From assembly GCA_002419585.1 (NCBI GenBank), contig DIGJ01000014.1, positions 147,077-211,076 on the forward strand: DNA of 64,000 bases, given 5' to 3'. The position numbers and the translations under genes are program-made. The first letter of the stretch is position 1. Every line of letters begins with the position of its first letter. Below are positions 25,173 to 35,800 of the stretch, piece by piece. Source of the stretch: Lachnoclostridium sp. UBA5725 (lineage in GTDB: Bacteria; Bacillota; Clostridia; Lachnospirales; Lachnospiraceae). Below the pieces are notes generated by a model. That model was not told where the DNA came from. It saw only the letters and a program-made list of their open reading frames with translations, and ran no database searches.

Positions 25173-25886
25173 TCATAATCTTCTTGCCAATGCTTCCATG
25201 AGAAACATGACCGGCACTTGCGTAGTGGCATTATATCCACCGTTAACACTCAGCATATCCATATTGTAAGAAATATTCCAGTCGGATATTTGCGCAATCG
25301 TACAATTTGATTCATTGGTGATACTTAATATATTACATTTGCTGATCTTAAACCGATTGATTAAATCTACAACCTCTTTCGTTTCTCCTGTGACCGAGAG
25401 TGCAATGATAACCGTATTTCTAAGCATATCTTTCGTTAATGGATAATAGGGATCTTCTAATCCTATCGAAAACTTACCCAAATTTGAAAAATATCTAGCT
25501 CCATATCTTGCAAGTGTTCCAGAAGATCCTTGGCCTACAAAAATAACCATTTCCGCCATTCTTATGAACTGGGCTCCCTGTTCAATTTTTTGCTCAAAGG
25601 AATTTGTATTTGTTCGATGGAAGTATTGCAGCAGTTCTGATAAATCGCTTTTGGGCGGCCTTTCCTGTATTTGATATAAATATTTACTAAGCCCTTTTTT
25701 TAATTCATTATAACCATCAAAATTCATCTTGTTACAAAATCGAAGTATTGTCGATGTTGACAGGTGTGTTTTGCTCGCTAATTCTCGAATTGTCATATAA
25801 GGAATTTTGTCACCATTATCTACAATGAATTTATATAGTTTCACTTCCGTTTCATTGAATTTTTGTATATCATCATAAGAAAACAT
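25173..25886 (-). CDS. MurR/RpiR family transcriptional regulator
   Basis: A 237-residue regulator. Residues 1-77 are an HTH_6 domain (MTIRELASKTHLSTSTILRF then CNKMNFDGYNELK). Residues about 95-230 form a SIS sugar-phosphate-binding domain (VIFVGQGSSGTLARYGARYF and TVIIALSVTGETKEVVDLI). Such regulators bind phosphosugars, for example MurNAc-6-phosphate. It is the last gene of a three-gene operon, 13 bp behind a class C serine hydrolase and a membrane alpha/beta hydrolase, which makes a cell-wall or glycan-derived inducer plausible (inference). A palindrome ACAATCGATTGT inside the operon promoter is a candidate site for it. Confidence 0.92.
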   Translation of the reverse strand: MFSYDDIQKFNETEVKLYKFIVDNGDKIPYMTIRELASKTHLSTSTILRFCNKMNFDGYNELKKGLSKYLYQIQERPPKSDLSELLQYFHRTNTNSFEQKIEQGAQFIRMAEMVIFVGQGSSGTLARYGARYFSNLGKFSIGLEDPYYPLTKDMLRNTVIIALSVTGETKEVVDLINRFKISKCNILSITNESNCTIAQISDWNISYNMDMLSVNGGYNATTQVPVMFLMEALARRL

Positions 25887-25899
25887 TCTATTTTCCTTT

Positions 25900-27822
25900 C
25901 TATATTAAGGAGAAATAATTCCACTTTACGAACAGCACCACCATAATAAGAAATGCAATTACATATAGAACATGACGCTTTTTATAAAATATCTTATCCT
26001 TATTCTTAATTGCAAATTGCATTCTAAAGTAGAACAAAACAACAAACAGTATCGTTAGTATATAATTAATCCCTAATTGCAGATTAATCTGTAAGGTAGG
26101 TCCAAACTCTACCATAGATAGCATCCCAACTACTAAGACGAAAAAATTAATCGAAAGGAGTAAGCCACAGATACCGATACTTATTATAAAATGATGGTAC
26201 TTATTCTCAGCTTCCGTGAATTGGATCCCTTTTTTCTTCCTGTACACAGCTTTTATCACATAAATAAAAGGAGCAATTAGGAATGTAAAAAAAGAAAGAA
26301 GAAAAAAAGCTGCTTGTAATATAAGCCCCACATTGGTATTTGGAAATTCACATCTTAGGTAGTCTCCTCCTGCGATTCCCCCCATATTTAATCCTGTTAT
26401 TTCACCATCCTGAATTAAAAAATTAATTTTTGAATATACACATTTTACAATTAAATTATCTTTGTCGTCGGTCAGCTCATAAAAATAAGGTGCCGTTTGA
26501 ACATAGGTTAATCCATTATATTCGATTGTTTGATCATCGATCGTTCTTACCTTTGTATTCCCCTCTAGGTAACTATAAAAGGACGTTACATCACTATAAT
26601 TTCTCCTGGCATCTAAAAATTCCATACCATCTAGCGCATATGCGCTCGGTAAGTTTTTACCTGGTTCTACCTGAATCTTAGTACCATCTCCCATTATAAG
26701 CTGCAACAGCTCATAAATCATATTTACTTGGCTACCATTATTAGAAAGTACAATTAGACCATCTTTCGAATCTTTCGAAAATGCACAGATTGCTACAAAC
26801 CCTCGTTGTGCCCCATCATGCATATAAAATTTTTCCGCACCGTCATATTCCCAAAATCCATGTGCGCAACCGGTAATATATTCGGTCGCTTTATGTGAGG
26901 TCGCAAATAAATCCTGCTTGGTCTGTTGATGTTCAAACACAGGACAATCTTTTTGCATATAGCCCTTTGCATATTTAGCCAAATCAAGTGCAGTTCCATT
27001 GATGGAACCATCCGGATAGGTGTTCACATATGCCCAGCCATTGTCTGAAAAACCTTCCCCATATCCGATTGCCTTATTATCTTTAATGTACGAAATATCA
27101 TCGTATCTTGGATTGGCCGTAGCTGTTTCCATATCCAAAACACCAAATACATGCTCTTCTAAATAGTCATATAATTTTTGTCCTGTGATACACTCAACGA
27201 TATATCCCGCTAGCGCTGCACCATAATTTGAATAGGAGGTCACGGTATCCGGCTCATAAACCTGCTGCGGCATTGCAACTAACAACGCCTCTTTCAGGCT
27301 ATCCGATAAATCCTCCTGCCTTGTTACGTCTGTACTAAAGTATCGATCTTCAAATCCTGCTCTGTGATTCATTAAATCGATCACTCGGATAGCCTTATCA
27401 TATTTCAGCTTTTTTTGCAACTGCAACATAAAATCTTTTGGTAAATAGGTAGAAATATCATCATTTAAATTAATTTTACCTTGTTCGACCATTTGCATAA
27501 TCGCTGTCCAGGTGAATGTTTTACTTATCGAAGCATATTCAAATACCGTCTTTTCTGGGTCTACTTTGATTTTATTTTTTACATCTGCATAACCATATCC
27601 TTTTGAAAATGCAATCTGTCCATTATTGATATAAATTATAGCTGCTCCCATGTTCGATTTTTCAATATAGTCACTTATGTAAGTATCAATCGTACCTTCT
27701 AATTTGGATACTGGTATGCCAGATGGCGTCATATCCTCCGAAGCACTTACCGGTAATCCGTTACTTAATATGATCGTGAACATCAAAACTAATGTAACGA
27801 TCGTCTTGGTTAATCTCCTCAT
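25900..27822 (-). CDS. Secreted class C beta-lactamase-fold serine hydrolase with C-terminal membrane helices
   Basis: A 640-residue protein. A signal peptide (about 1-27) leads to a serine beta-lactamase-like domain with SxxK at Ser98-Lys101 in EYASISKTFTW, YSN in the second motif (TSYSNYGAA) and HDG as third motif. A beta-rich linker domain near 390-490 follows, then four hydrophobic helices near 500-635. The catalytic domain should face outside. Such proteins are D-alanyl or peptide esterases and peptidases rather than drug-resistance enzymes. Second gene of an operon with an alpha/beta hydrolase (36 bp upstream) and an RpiR regulator (13 bp downstream). Natural substrate unknown. Confidence 0.88.
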   Translation of the reverse strand: MRRLTKTIVTLVLMFTIILSNGLPVSASEDMTPSGIPVSKLEGTIDTYISDYIEKSNMGAAIIYINNGQIAFSKGYGYADVKNKIKVDPEKTVFEYASISKTFTWTAIMQMVEQGKINLNDDISTYLPKDFMLQLQKKLKYDKAIRVIDLMNHRAGFEDRYFSTDVTRQEDLSDSLKEALLVAMPQQVYEPDTVTSYSNYGAALAGYIVECITGQKLYDYLEEHVFGVLDMETATANPRYDDISYIKDNKAIGYGEGFSDNGWAYVNTYPDGSINGTALDLAKYAKGYMQKDCPVFEHQQTKQDLFATSHKATEYITGCAHGFWEYDGAEKFYMHDGAQRGFVAICAFSKDSKDGLIVLSNNGSQVNMIYELLQLIMGDGTKIQVEPGKNLPSAYALDGMEFLDARRNYSDVTSFYSYLEGNTKVRTIDDQTIEYNGLTYVQTAPYFYELTDDKDNLIVKCVYSKINFLIQDGEITGLNMGGIAGGDYLRCEFPNTNVGLILQAAFFLLSFFTFLIAPFIYVIKAVYRKKKGIQFTEAENKYHHFIISIGICGLLLSINFFVLVVGMLSMVEFGPTLQINLQLGINYILTILFVVLFYFRMQFAIKNKDKIFYKKRHVLYVIAFLIMVVLFVKWNYFSLI

Positions 27823-27858
27823 TTTTCCCCCTCTTACTTTAAAGATAAACTATCTCTC

Positions 27859-30039
27859 TTAGTCTATCTCAAAACCTACATTATCCATCTGAATTTTACC
27901 CTCCTGCGCATGATCAAACTGAATCTGTACTTCCACTACTTTTGTCCAATCAAATGTTTCGCTCTCCAATTGAAACAAGGATTGTTTTAAGCTTACGGTC
28001 TGAAACGCATGTTTCATTTCATGGTCTCCAAATAAATAATCGCTTTTTCGTAGTTGCACAGGAAGAGATGGATAAACTATCGCACCATCTACTATTCTTG
28101 CGTCTGCTTTGTTTCCTGCGTTATCAATCAGTGTAACATCTCCATCAACCAACGTATTAAGCGAAGATACCTCTTCCCTCGCATCCGCCAAATCAAACTG
28201 AAGTGTTCTTCGGCTTATATCATAGTCTTCAAATGTATAAGATATTTTTGCTGTTTTCCCTTGATTCCATTCGACTTCCAATACATAGTTTTCTCCAGAT
28301 TTGTCATTACCCATCGATCTTCTTAGCTCTTTCCATTTCTTGGTTCCAGTCACATGAATTGCTACACCCTCTTTTGTTCCCGTGGATAAGTTTGAATCTT
28401 CCTGAAAATCACAAAAACAATCAAAGCGAGATGATTGATATGTTTGTTGATATATTGTCTTTGGAAGAAATTTCGAATACTTTTGATAATCACTCAATAA
28501 TGTTTCATTTGTTTTGTCATTTTTCAAGGTTACATCGAAAAATACTTTAGAAAACGTTTTTAAAATATCCTGTTGCTCTGATTGTGTAATTAAATTTTTC
28601 ACATTGATCCATTGGTTTACTGGGAATGCCAAATCGTATCTTCCCCACTTTGTATTAAACTGTCCATGATTTGCTCTGGCAACATAAAGCATCAATTTTT
28701 GATAATCACCTTCACCGGAAAAAGAAATATTTTGATATTGTTTCTCTCCCATCGTCTTCGACACATCATGATCATTCGCTCCTTGTATCATCAGATAGTT
28801 GACATCTTGGATTGCCACCTCATGCTGCGCTGGTGTATACTGATCAACACAGGGAGCAATTGCAAGAATCGAGCGAATTTGGAAATGATACTGAAAAGGA
28901 ATTGCTCCATTTTCTGGATATTGATTGTAATCATTAAACAAATATGCCAATGCAACCGCTTCTCCGCCTCTAGAATGGCCTGCAAGTCCAATCTGGTTCT
29001 CATCCATTTTATCAAAAATCACACTTTTTTCTTCTTTATTTTGCTGCAAGATGAACTTGATGTTTTCCAATAATAAGATTGCTCTTGCATCATTTTCTTT
29101 CTCCAGACTATTGCATGCATTCTCATCGATGGAAATTACCACATAACCATTCGAAGCAAGATATTTGCCAAGATAATCGTATCCTAAATAGGACTGCGTG
29201 GTATAGGTATGATTTCCGTGTATCATAAAAATCACAGGGCAATTTTTCTCGTTGACAGGAAACCATACTCTCCCTACAAGCGGAACTTCGGACAATTTGT
29301 ATCCAAAATGTTTTTCCATCATAAAACCAGTCAAAAAATCTCGCTTTGCAAATGAAGAAATATCTATCGTTTTGGATTGGATATCCATTCCTTCTTCTAG
29401 CCCATAATCAAAATAGTCGACCTGTCTCGTCCCTTGTAAATCAAGCTTCGTAACTTCTTCTAGCTTCCGTTCATTTCCCAACTTTAAATAACGGCTCACA
29501 TACTCATCGCTCCAGCCCGTTCCAAGTAAAAAAAGAAAACTTGCTACTAAAGTCATGGTTGATATCACAAATATTGTACCAGTCAGTACGGTATAATTCT
29601 TTCTTACAAACAATGCCCATGTACTTCGACCAAATAAGCCAATACCAACTGTTATTACAACAGCTAACAAGATCTGAGACATCATAAAACTAGCTTGTGA
29701 TGAAACTATCCCACATAAAAGTACACAGATAAACATCAATGTCCAATGTATCACATTCCTTCTGCAACTACCAAACACCAATTTTACAGCGAGATATAAG
29801 AGATTGGAGCCTAAAAATATCAAAATCAGACTGACTATACAGACAATCCACGAAACGGTAGGAAAACCAGACAATATGATTCCTGTTATGACTAACCCAC
29901 AGACGAAATAAGACACCAGCATTAACCCTATCTCAGAACCGGAAAAACTCCTACCAATATAAGCTTTCATACGTTCATAGATTCTTCTTATTTTTACAAT
30001 CATTGCATTCTGCATTAATTTTTTCCATATAGCCTTCAT
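27859..30039 (-). CDS. Membrane-anchored alpha/beta hydrolase
   Basis: A 726-residue protein. Residues about 35-180 hold five membrane helices. An alpha/beta hydrolase domain follows: oxyanion-region FMIHGNHTYTT, nucleophile elbow GLAGHSRGGEAV, and a C-terminal Asp/His pair in NDHD and HGQFNTKW. The last 170 residues are a beta-sandwich-like domain with FEDYDISRRTLQFDLADARE and a final strand cluster. The active site should lie outside the membrane. It is the first gene of the RpiR operon and has GGGGGAG as ribosome site. Family members occur in Firmicutes with unknown substrates; esterase activity on cell-surface glycans or lipids is possible, by inference. Confidence 0.82.
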   Translation of the reverse strand: MKAIWKKLMQNAMIVKIRRIYERMKAYIGRSFSGSEIGLMLVSYFVCGLVITGIILSGFPTVSWIVCIVSLILIFLGSNLLYLAVKLVFGSCRRNVIHWTLMFICVLLCGIVSSQASFMMSQILLAVVITVGIGLFGRSTWALFVRKNYTVLTGTIFVISTMTLVASFLFLLGTGWSDEYVSRYLKLGNERKLEEVTKLDLQGTRQVDYFDYGLEEGMDIQSKTIDISSFAKRDFLTGFMMEKHFGYKLSEVPLVGRVWFPVNEKNCPVIFMIHGNHTYTTQSYLGYDYLGKYLASNGYVVISIDENACNSLEKENDARAILLLENIKFILQQNKEEKSVIFDKMDENQIGLAGHSRGGEAVALAYLFNDYNQYPENGAIPFQYHFQIRSILAIAPCVDQYTPAQHEVAIQDVNYLMIQGANDHDVSKTMGEKQYQNISFSGEGDYQKLMLYVARANHGQFNTKWGRYDLAFPVNQWINVKNLITQSEQQDILKTFSKVFFDVTLKNDKTNETLLSDYQKYSKFLPKTIYQQTYQSSRFDCFCDFQEDSNLSTGTKEGVAIHVTGTKKWKELRRSMGNDKSGENYVLEVEWNQGKTAKISYTFEDYDISRRTLQFDLADAREEVSSLNTLVDGDVTLIDNAGNKADARIVDGAIVYPSLPVQLRKSDYLFGDHEMKHAFQTVSLKQSLFQLESETFDWTKVVEVQIQFDHAQEGKIQMDNVGFEID

Positions 30040-30179
30040 AAACGCCGACTCCCCCTATAATGATGTGATTGACACTCTAATCAAGATTTATCTCATTATA
30101 CATCTTTTTTTCAGTTATTTCTATATAGCGACATTGCCAACAATAAGAACGATAAAAAAGAGGCACTAAAATGCATTCT

Positions 30180-30207
30180 ATTATATAACAATCGATTGTG
30201 CTTACAA
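30180..30207 (-). promoter_or_regulatory. Promoter of the RpiR operon with palindrome in its spacer
   Basis: TTGTAA (30202-30207), 16-nt spacer, perfect TATAAT (30180-30185). The spacer contains the perfect palindrome ACAATCGATTGT at 30188-30199, an ideal place for a repressor. The remaining gap of 30040-30372 holds a leader without recognised structure and the terminator of the HD-GYP gene. Confidence 0.65.
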
Positions 30208-30274
30208 TATTGCTTTCGCAACCTTACAATTTTGAAAGGTTCTAGATATAGAGGATGAATGGTAGCAATAAGAA

Positions 30275-30317
30275 AATAAGTATTATCACTAAACCTTTTA
30301 CAGTGATAATACTTATT
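30275..30317 (-). terminator. Terminator after the HD-GYP gene
   Basis: Perfect 16-bp arms 30275-30290 and 30302-30317 with an 11-nt loop; the minus strand continues TTTTCTTATT. Confidence 0.85.
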
Positions 30318-30372
30318 ATTAAAATCATATTAAGTTTAGGTCTTTCCATGAGGTATTCTCTTACTCAGTGCA

Positions 30373-32136
30373 TTAACCAGCAGCAATCTTAACAAAGTAC
30401 TCAACCATATCCGGGTCGAATTGAGTCCCACTGTTAGACACCAACTGTTCAATCGCTTCTTTTTCCGTGAGTGGCTGTTTTCGGTAAGGACGAGCCGAGG
30501 TCATCGCATCAAAAGCATCTGCTATCGCAATGATACGGGCTTCCCTTCTGATGCTAGTGCCCATGACTCCTTTCGGATAACCAGATCCATCATATCGTTC
30601 ATGGTGCTGTAGCAAAATTTCCGCACAGTCTTTTAAAAATGGCACTTTCACAACAATAGAATATCCAAGTTCTGGATGTTTACAAATGTGCTGAAATTCA
30701 TCCTTTGTCAATTGCCCCATTTTGTTGAGTATTTCGGTAGGTACACCAATTTTTCCTACATCGTGAAGCAGACTGGCATACTCGAGTGTCATCAATTGAT
30801 CACTCGATAGCCCTAGAGCTTGCCCTAAAGCAATGGCATACTCCGTCACCCGTTCACAATGTCCCCTGGTATAAAGATCATTAGCTTCAATGGCATTGGA
30901 TAAAGACAATATGGTCATCCGGTAGCTTTCCTGAAGTTGCATCGATAAATCACTCAACGTATCGTTCATGGCCTGCGTTTCTTCGTATAGCGCATTGATT
31001 TCCTCGTACTGCTGCCTGATTTCCTGGTTTTTTTCAATAATTCCTTGATTCTGAAGTTCGATAGCCTCCGCCATATGGTTAAAGTCAGCAGACAACATAC
31101 CGATTTCATCTTTAGAATGGATTTCAATCCGATATCCAAAGTCGCCTCTTCCTATTCTATGTACTGCCTGCGCAAGCTTCTGCATATCCCGCACCATGAA
31201 TTTACTGATGAACGTAATACCCAAAAGAAGAAGAAGAAAGATTCCCGCAGACAATTGAAATACTTTCATCATGATAGCCCGGATTGGGGCTAGAAGCTCT
31301 GATTCATAACCTACACTCCAAATAGTCCATCCCACTTTGGGGTAATACAGATAATTGAAAACTTCTGTATCTCCCTTGTTCTTTCGGGTATATGCACCAC
31401 TTTTTTGAGAAATGGAAATATTCTTTATCGTTTCATCCGGAATTAAATCCCCTATTTGTGTTCCATACTGATAAATCAAGTATTGGGTTCCCATCGTCAC
31501 AAATGTATACCCATGGTTTCCGATGATATTCGTCTTGTTTTCCTCTACCATCTGGTTCAGATCCAAGATGATACCCAATACCCCAATGAAGTTACCGCTA
31601 CGATCCCGAAGCACCTTTACCATGGTTATGTTGGGTTTTCCAGTGTTAATATCTGCATATACTCCGGTATAATGTATATTGTCATCATCAGCCTCTGCTG
31701 CAAGACGATACCAAGGTCGTTCTCGGGGGTCATATCCTTTGGGAACACTATTTCGATTTGGATCAAAATAATACTGTCCGGTTTCTGTTCCAAGAGAGAT
31801 CAGACGGATACCTTTATGAGAATCCTGAAAATCCGTGAGTTGAGCAATTACCATTTCCTTATATCGCTCGGGATCTGACACAACACCTCGTAGCGCATCG
31901 CTTCGAGTCATCTGGTCCAGTCCGTTCTCATACTCTTGAAAAAATCGGTCCAAGCTATTTGAATAATTCTGTAGGGTCTGCTGGACCACATTTCTTCTGG
32001 ATTCCTTCAATTGTTGATAAACGGTACCATAAACAATAGCTCCGATAGCGACGAAATTGATAACTGCCGACAGGAACGCAATCAATATTATTTTATAACG
32101 ATATGTATGTATTTTTGAAAAGAATCTGCTCTGCAT
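30373..32136 (-). CDS. dCache-HAMP-HD-GYP cyclic-di-GMP phosphodiesterase
   Basis: A 587-residue membrane sensor. One N-terminal helix (about 15-38), a roughly 250-residue extracellular dCache-type domain (RPWYRLAAEADDDNIHYTGVY is its usual core), a second helix near 285-305 and a HAMP domain with coiled coil (AQAVHRIGRGDFGYRIEI). The C-terminal HD-GYP domain begins HCERVTEYAIALGQALGLS and contains LLHDVGKIGVPTEIL and HHERYDGSGYPKG, all metal-binding and GYP-loop residues intact. It should break down c-di-GMP in response to an outside ligand. Together with the GGDEF-hemerythrin protein it gives the window one maker and one breaker of c-di-GMP. Monocistronic. Confidence 0.93.
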   Translation of the reverse strand: MQSRFFSKIHTYRYKIILIAFLSAVINFVAIGAIVYGTVYQQLKESRRNVVQQTLQNYSNSLDRFFQEYENGLDQMTRSDALRGVVSDPERYKEMVIAQLTDFQDSHKGIRLISLGTETGQYYFDPNRNSVPKGYDPRERPWYRLAAEADDDNIHYTGVYADINTGKPNITMVKVLRDRSGNFIGVLGIILDLNQMVEENKTNIIGNHGYTFVTMGTQYLIYQYGTQIGDLIPDETIKNISISQKSGAYTRKNKGDTEVFNYLYYPKVGWTIWSVGYESELLAPIRAIMMKVFQLSAGIFLLLLLGITFISKFMVRDMQKLAQAVHRIGRGDFGYRIEIHSKDEIGMLSADFNHMAEAIELQNQGIIEKNQEIRQQYEEINALYEETQAMNDTLSDLSMQLQESYRMTILSLSNAIEANDLYTRGHCERVTEYAIALGQALGLSSDQLMTLEYASLLHDVGKIGVPTEILNKMGQLTKDEFQHICKHPELGYSIVVKVPFLKDCAEILLQHHERYDGSGYPKGVMGTSIRREARIIAIADAFDAMTSARPYRKQPLTEKEAIEQLVSNSGTQFDPDMVEYFVKIAAG

Positions 32137-32399
32137 ATACTACTTGTATGATGTTATAGATGCCAAACATCACATTTCCTTTCCTCTAATATTGTGGTTA
32201 TAATAATTCCTGTTTTCGAACTTTTATGTGTATAAATATGGAATCATTCTATCTAACGAGTCAAGGTTAACAGGTTACTTTTTTTATCCTTACGTACAAT
32301 TATTCTAAATACTATTTTACCACCGAATATATAAATTATCAATTATTTACAGATTTCTAATCTAGTAGAGAAATTATCGTATTTTTTCCTTTGTACTAC

Positions 32400-32744
32400 T
32401 CATAGCCACAATTTCAACAAAAAGGACTTCACTACGTACCTTGTCAATCTTCCACTACCTACTTTTTTTATCATATCTTTTGATAGCATTTCTTTAAGCG
32501 TATTAACCGCATGAGTCGTTATGAGAGAACGATTATTTTCGAATTTATCACCATCCGTCATTTTAATCATCATACGAATAGCATCCTCAGATGCAGGTGC
32601 AGCGGTCGTTCCACATCTAACATAGACTCCAGATGGTCTTAGTCCTTTGTCTGATAGATAATACGGTTTCTTACTCCCTTGATCAACTGTTAATTTGATA
32701 GTATTCTTATCATCTTTTTGAACTAGCTCGATATTCGTAAACAT
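32400..32744 (-). pseudogene. Internally deleted AlbA_2 / divergent AAA ATP-binding protein
   Basis: A 114-residue reading frame. Its first 75 residues (YLSDKGLRPSGVYVRCGTT, ASEDAIRMMIKMTDGDKFE) match the late N-terminal AlbA_2 (Schlafen-type) domain of proteins of about 400-500 residues. The last 30 residues (LKEMLSKDMIKKVGSGRLTR) match their C-terminal winged helix. The roughly 250 residues normally between the two are absent, so two ends of one gene seem joined by an in-frame deletion. The start at 32744 is a conservative choice; the frame is open further up but runs into the terminator of the surface-protein gene. Function is unlikely to survive. Confidence 0.6.
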
Positions 32745-32799
32745 AGAGCATTCCCTCCATGAAAGACGCCATGACACTTGCGCGAAGCAAAAATCATGG

Positions 32800-32846
32800 T
32801 TAATAAAATGCGCTGGTGAGACAACTTCTATCTCAACCAACGCATT
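32800..32846 (-). terminator. Terminator after the SLH surface protein
   Basis: Arms 32807-32821 and 32831-32846 (AATGCGCTGGTGAGA against TCTCAACCAACGCATT, one bulge and one wobble) followed on the minus strand by TTTTATTA, 40 bp after the stop of the large surface protein. Confidence 0.75.
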
Positions 32847-32886
32847 GAATCTGTTTTATATTAAGTTTTTTTTCCTTTGTTTATGA

Positions 32887-35800
32887 TTAATTTCCCATGT
32901 ACCTGTACAAGAATGTCACAATCTGAGCACGAGTGCAGTATCTCGATGGACTGAACGTCTTCGCAGAAGTTCCATGTGTGATACTCTTTTTGTCTGCCCA
33001 TAGTATCGCTTCATAATAATAACTGTCCTTGGATACGTCGGTAAACGGATTTGCAGAGGTTACCGACGGCTTACCTGCCATACGCCACAAAAAGGTTACA
33101 GACTGGCCGCGAGTTAGCTTTTTATTAGGACTGAAGGTTGTAGGAGTAGTTCCTGAAGTAATACCATTATCCACTGCCCAAAGAACCGCCTTGTAATAGT
33201 AGGTGTCTTTGGAAACATCAATAAAAGGACAATTTGTTTTGGTTGGCTCTGGAGATCCCATTGCTTTCCACATGAAGGTGACCATCTGCGCTCTTGTACA
33301 AACCTTATCCGGGCTAAACGCTGTTTTGGACGTGCCTTTTGTGATATCCTTTTGAGTTGCCCACAATACCGCATCGTAGTAATATGCACTTTTGGATACA
33401 TCCTTAAATGGATTTTTTATCTTTGTCCCTTTATCCGTCCACTTGGCATATATGGTAGTATTTTGGGTTAGCTTGACGCTGATTATCTTCTTGGTTAATT
33501 CCTTATCCGAATACCAACCGTCAAATTCATAACCCTCACGGGTTGGCTTGTAGTTTACAAGGTCAATATTTGTTCCGTTTTCCTTATAAATGTTGGAAAT
33601 TTTAGTTCCGCTGTTGGTTTCAAAACTTAGCGTATAGCTGGCTGTGCCAATGTAACCGCCAGAGATTCCGCCAGAGTTGTCGCCAGGAGTTGTTGCCTTT
33701 CCAAAGCTTAATTGTCCAGTTACAGCACCCGCTAAAGTAACCGGTGAGCTGTTTTCATTTGTCACACTCAGGCTTTTGTCTACTGGTGTAAGGCTCCAGT
33801 ATGTGTAGCCATAACTAGCATCTGTACCTTGTACAGACGCAATTTGTGTTCCACTTGGAATTCCTGCAAGTTGAAGAACGTCACTTTTTGACTTTGCAGA
33901 GGTTCTATCCACAATGCAAAATGGCGCAACCGAGCCGTTTGTAATCAGTTTGCTGCTATCGTCCATCGTAAGCTTGCCAACGATATCAATTCCGTTCTTC
34001 TGCCCACCTGTGATATAAACACCGTAATCACAGCCTGCTTTAAGGGTTGAGCCACCTGTAATACTAACACCTGTCAAGGCTTCTACGCCTATGCTATCAT
34101 TGCCCTCTGCTTTAACACTCATTGATGCACCGTTTTGTACATTCACATTGTCGCACATAACCGCATAGCCCATCGAAGAAGATGCATTAAGAGTTGTTCC
34201 TGTTCCAGTGACATTCAGCGTGCCGTTTGCACCACCGCTACCACCTAAGAATATTGCTCCGTCAACCGTTACCTTTGCACCGCCTTGAACCGTTACAAGA
34301 TCACCGTCTATTCCTCCATTAATCCAGCCCCCGATGGTCAAAGGCGCAGTACCTGTAAAAGTGATATCCAGTGCATAACCACTATTCGTGCCGATGTTGC
34401 CGTTGATGATGCTGTCCGTGGTAGAATTGATTACAACTGCTTTATTCGGCAGATACAGGCTACCGTCAATGCAGGTGTTTTTCAGTGCCAGTGTCCAAAC
34501 CTCATCATTGCCCTCACCCGTTTTATTCCAAGTATAACCCTTATTATCGGATTCTAGAACCTCGGTTTGTGTCAGCATCAAAGTGCCACCCTCTACTACC
34601 GTAATTGGCAAGCCTTCATTGGTATAGGTATCCCACGTTTCAGGGTAGCCATGATTATCATATGCTGTAGTTACCCGCACCACACCGGAGCCGAAAAGTG
34701 GCAGTGCCTTAATCTGTTCCGGTGTTGTTCCCTGGGGCAGAGTGATATGCGTCTTATTCACAATGGATGCGCCAGCGCCGATGGTCATATCGTCAAGAGT
34801 TGTACCACTATGGAACTCCAGATTTCCTTTATCTCTAAGTGTGAAAACGGCACCAGGTAAAAGCACTAGCTTTTGGGATGACCCTACATAAAATCTTGAA
34901 TCTTCACTCAACGTGTAGTTGCCGTATATTGTATTCGTTGTGATGTCGCTTTCCGTTGCATTATGCTTTGTATTGAGCGTTGCTCCGCTCTTCACCGTCA
35001 GTGTAGCGCTAGCGTTGCTGGATTTGAAATCATTTACATCCAACTTACCGCTACCTTCAACAATTATGGAGGCAGACGCTTTGATTGCCTCGATTGTATT
35101 TACACCCTCCAAATACAAAGTTAACGGAACATCCGGCAACGTGAAATCCCCAAAAAGATCCACATTGTGTAGGGTCAGCTTCGCTTGTGTATCGTCTGAC
35201 GCAGGTGTAAAGAAAAAATATCCGTTTATTGTTTCGTAATAAGTGACCTCAGTAGGCGGGCTAGAAATTGAAAAATTGTAATCTACCATGCCGCCATAGC
35301 CATAAATATTACCATTCATATAAATTCTAGATTTGTTTTCTGCACTATCGCGCATCAATATTGTTCCTGTAAGATTTAATGCCTGTATTTGCTCCACTGT
35401 GTAATCATAAGGCAAAATGATTGTACCATGATTTACGATTTGTCCATTTATGGTTATCGAATCCGTCTCGTCCATCCAAAGGATTTGACCTTCGGGAACG
35501 GTCACAGTTGCTCCTTTTGCAATGATAGCATCGTAGTATAAATTTCTAAAATAGGTATTGACTGTCATATTACCGTATACCGTTTCGGTATTTTGAGATG
35601 TATTATCATTTCTTACCGACACTACACTGTTAAGGGTCACGTCAGCACCATCAGCAAAGGAAAAGGAGCCGTCATCTAACTTGATATCACCTGCATTTCC
35701 GTCTACAGTCAGTTCCCCACTACCCGCAAGCGTAACATGACTCCCACGATAACCTATACCGTCTCCATAAGAAGATGTTATCTTATTTGTTCCCTCTACC

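Noticed and set aside
28612..29073. 153-codon plus-strand frame inside the alpha/beta hydrolase gene
   Set aside because: Antisense shadow of a strongly supported gene with intact catalytic motifs; composition unlike a protein.
32745..32840. N-terminal extension of the AlbA_2-like fragment
   Set aside because: It lies over the terminator hairpin of the neighbouring surface-protein gene and has no family likeness.
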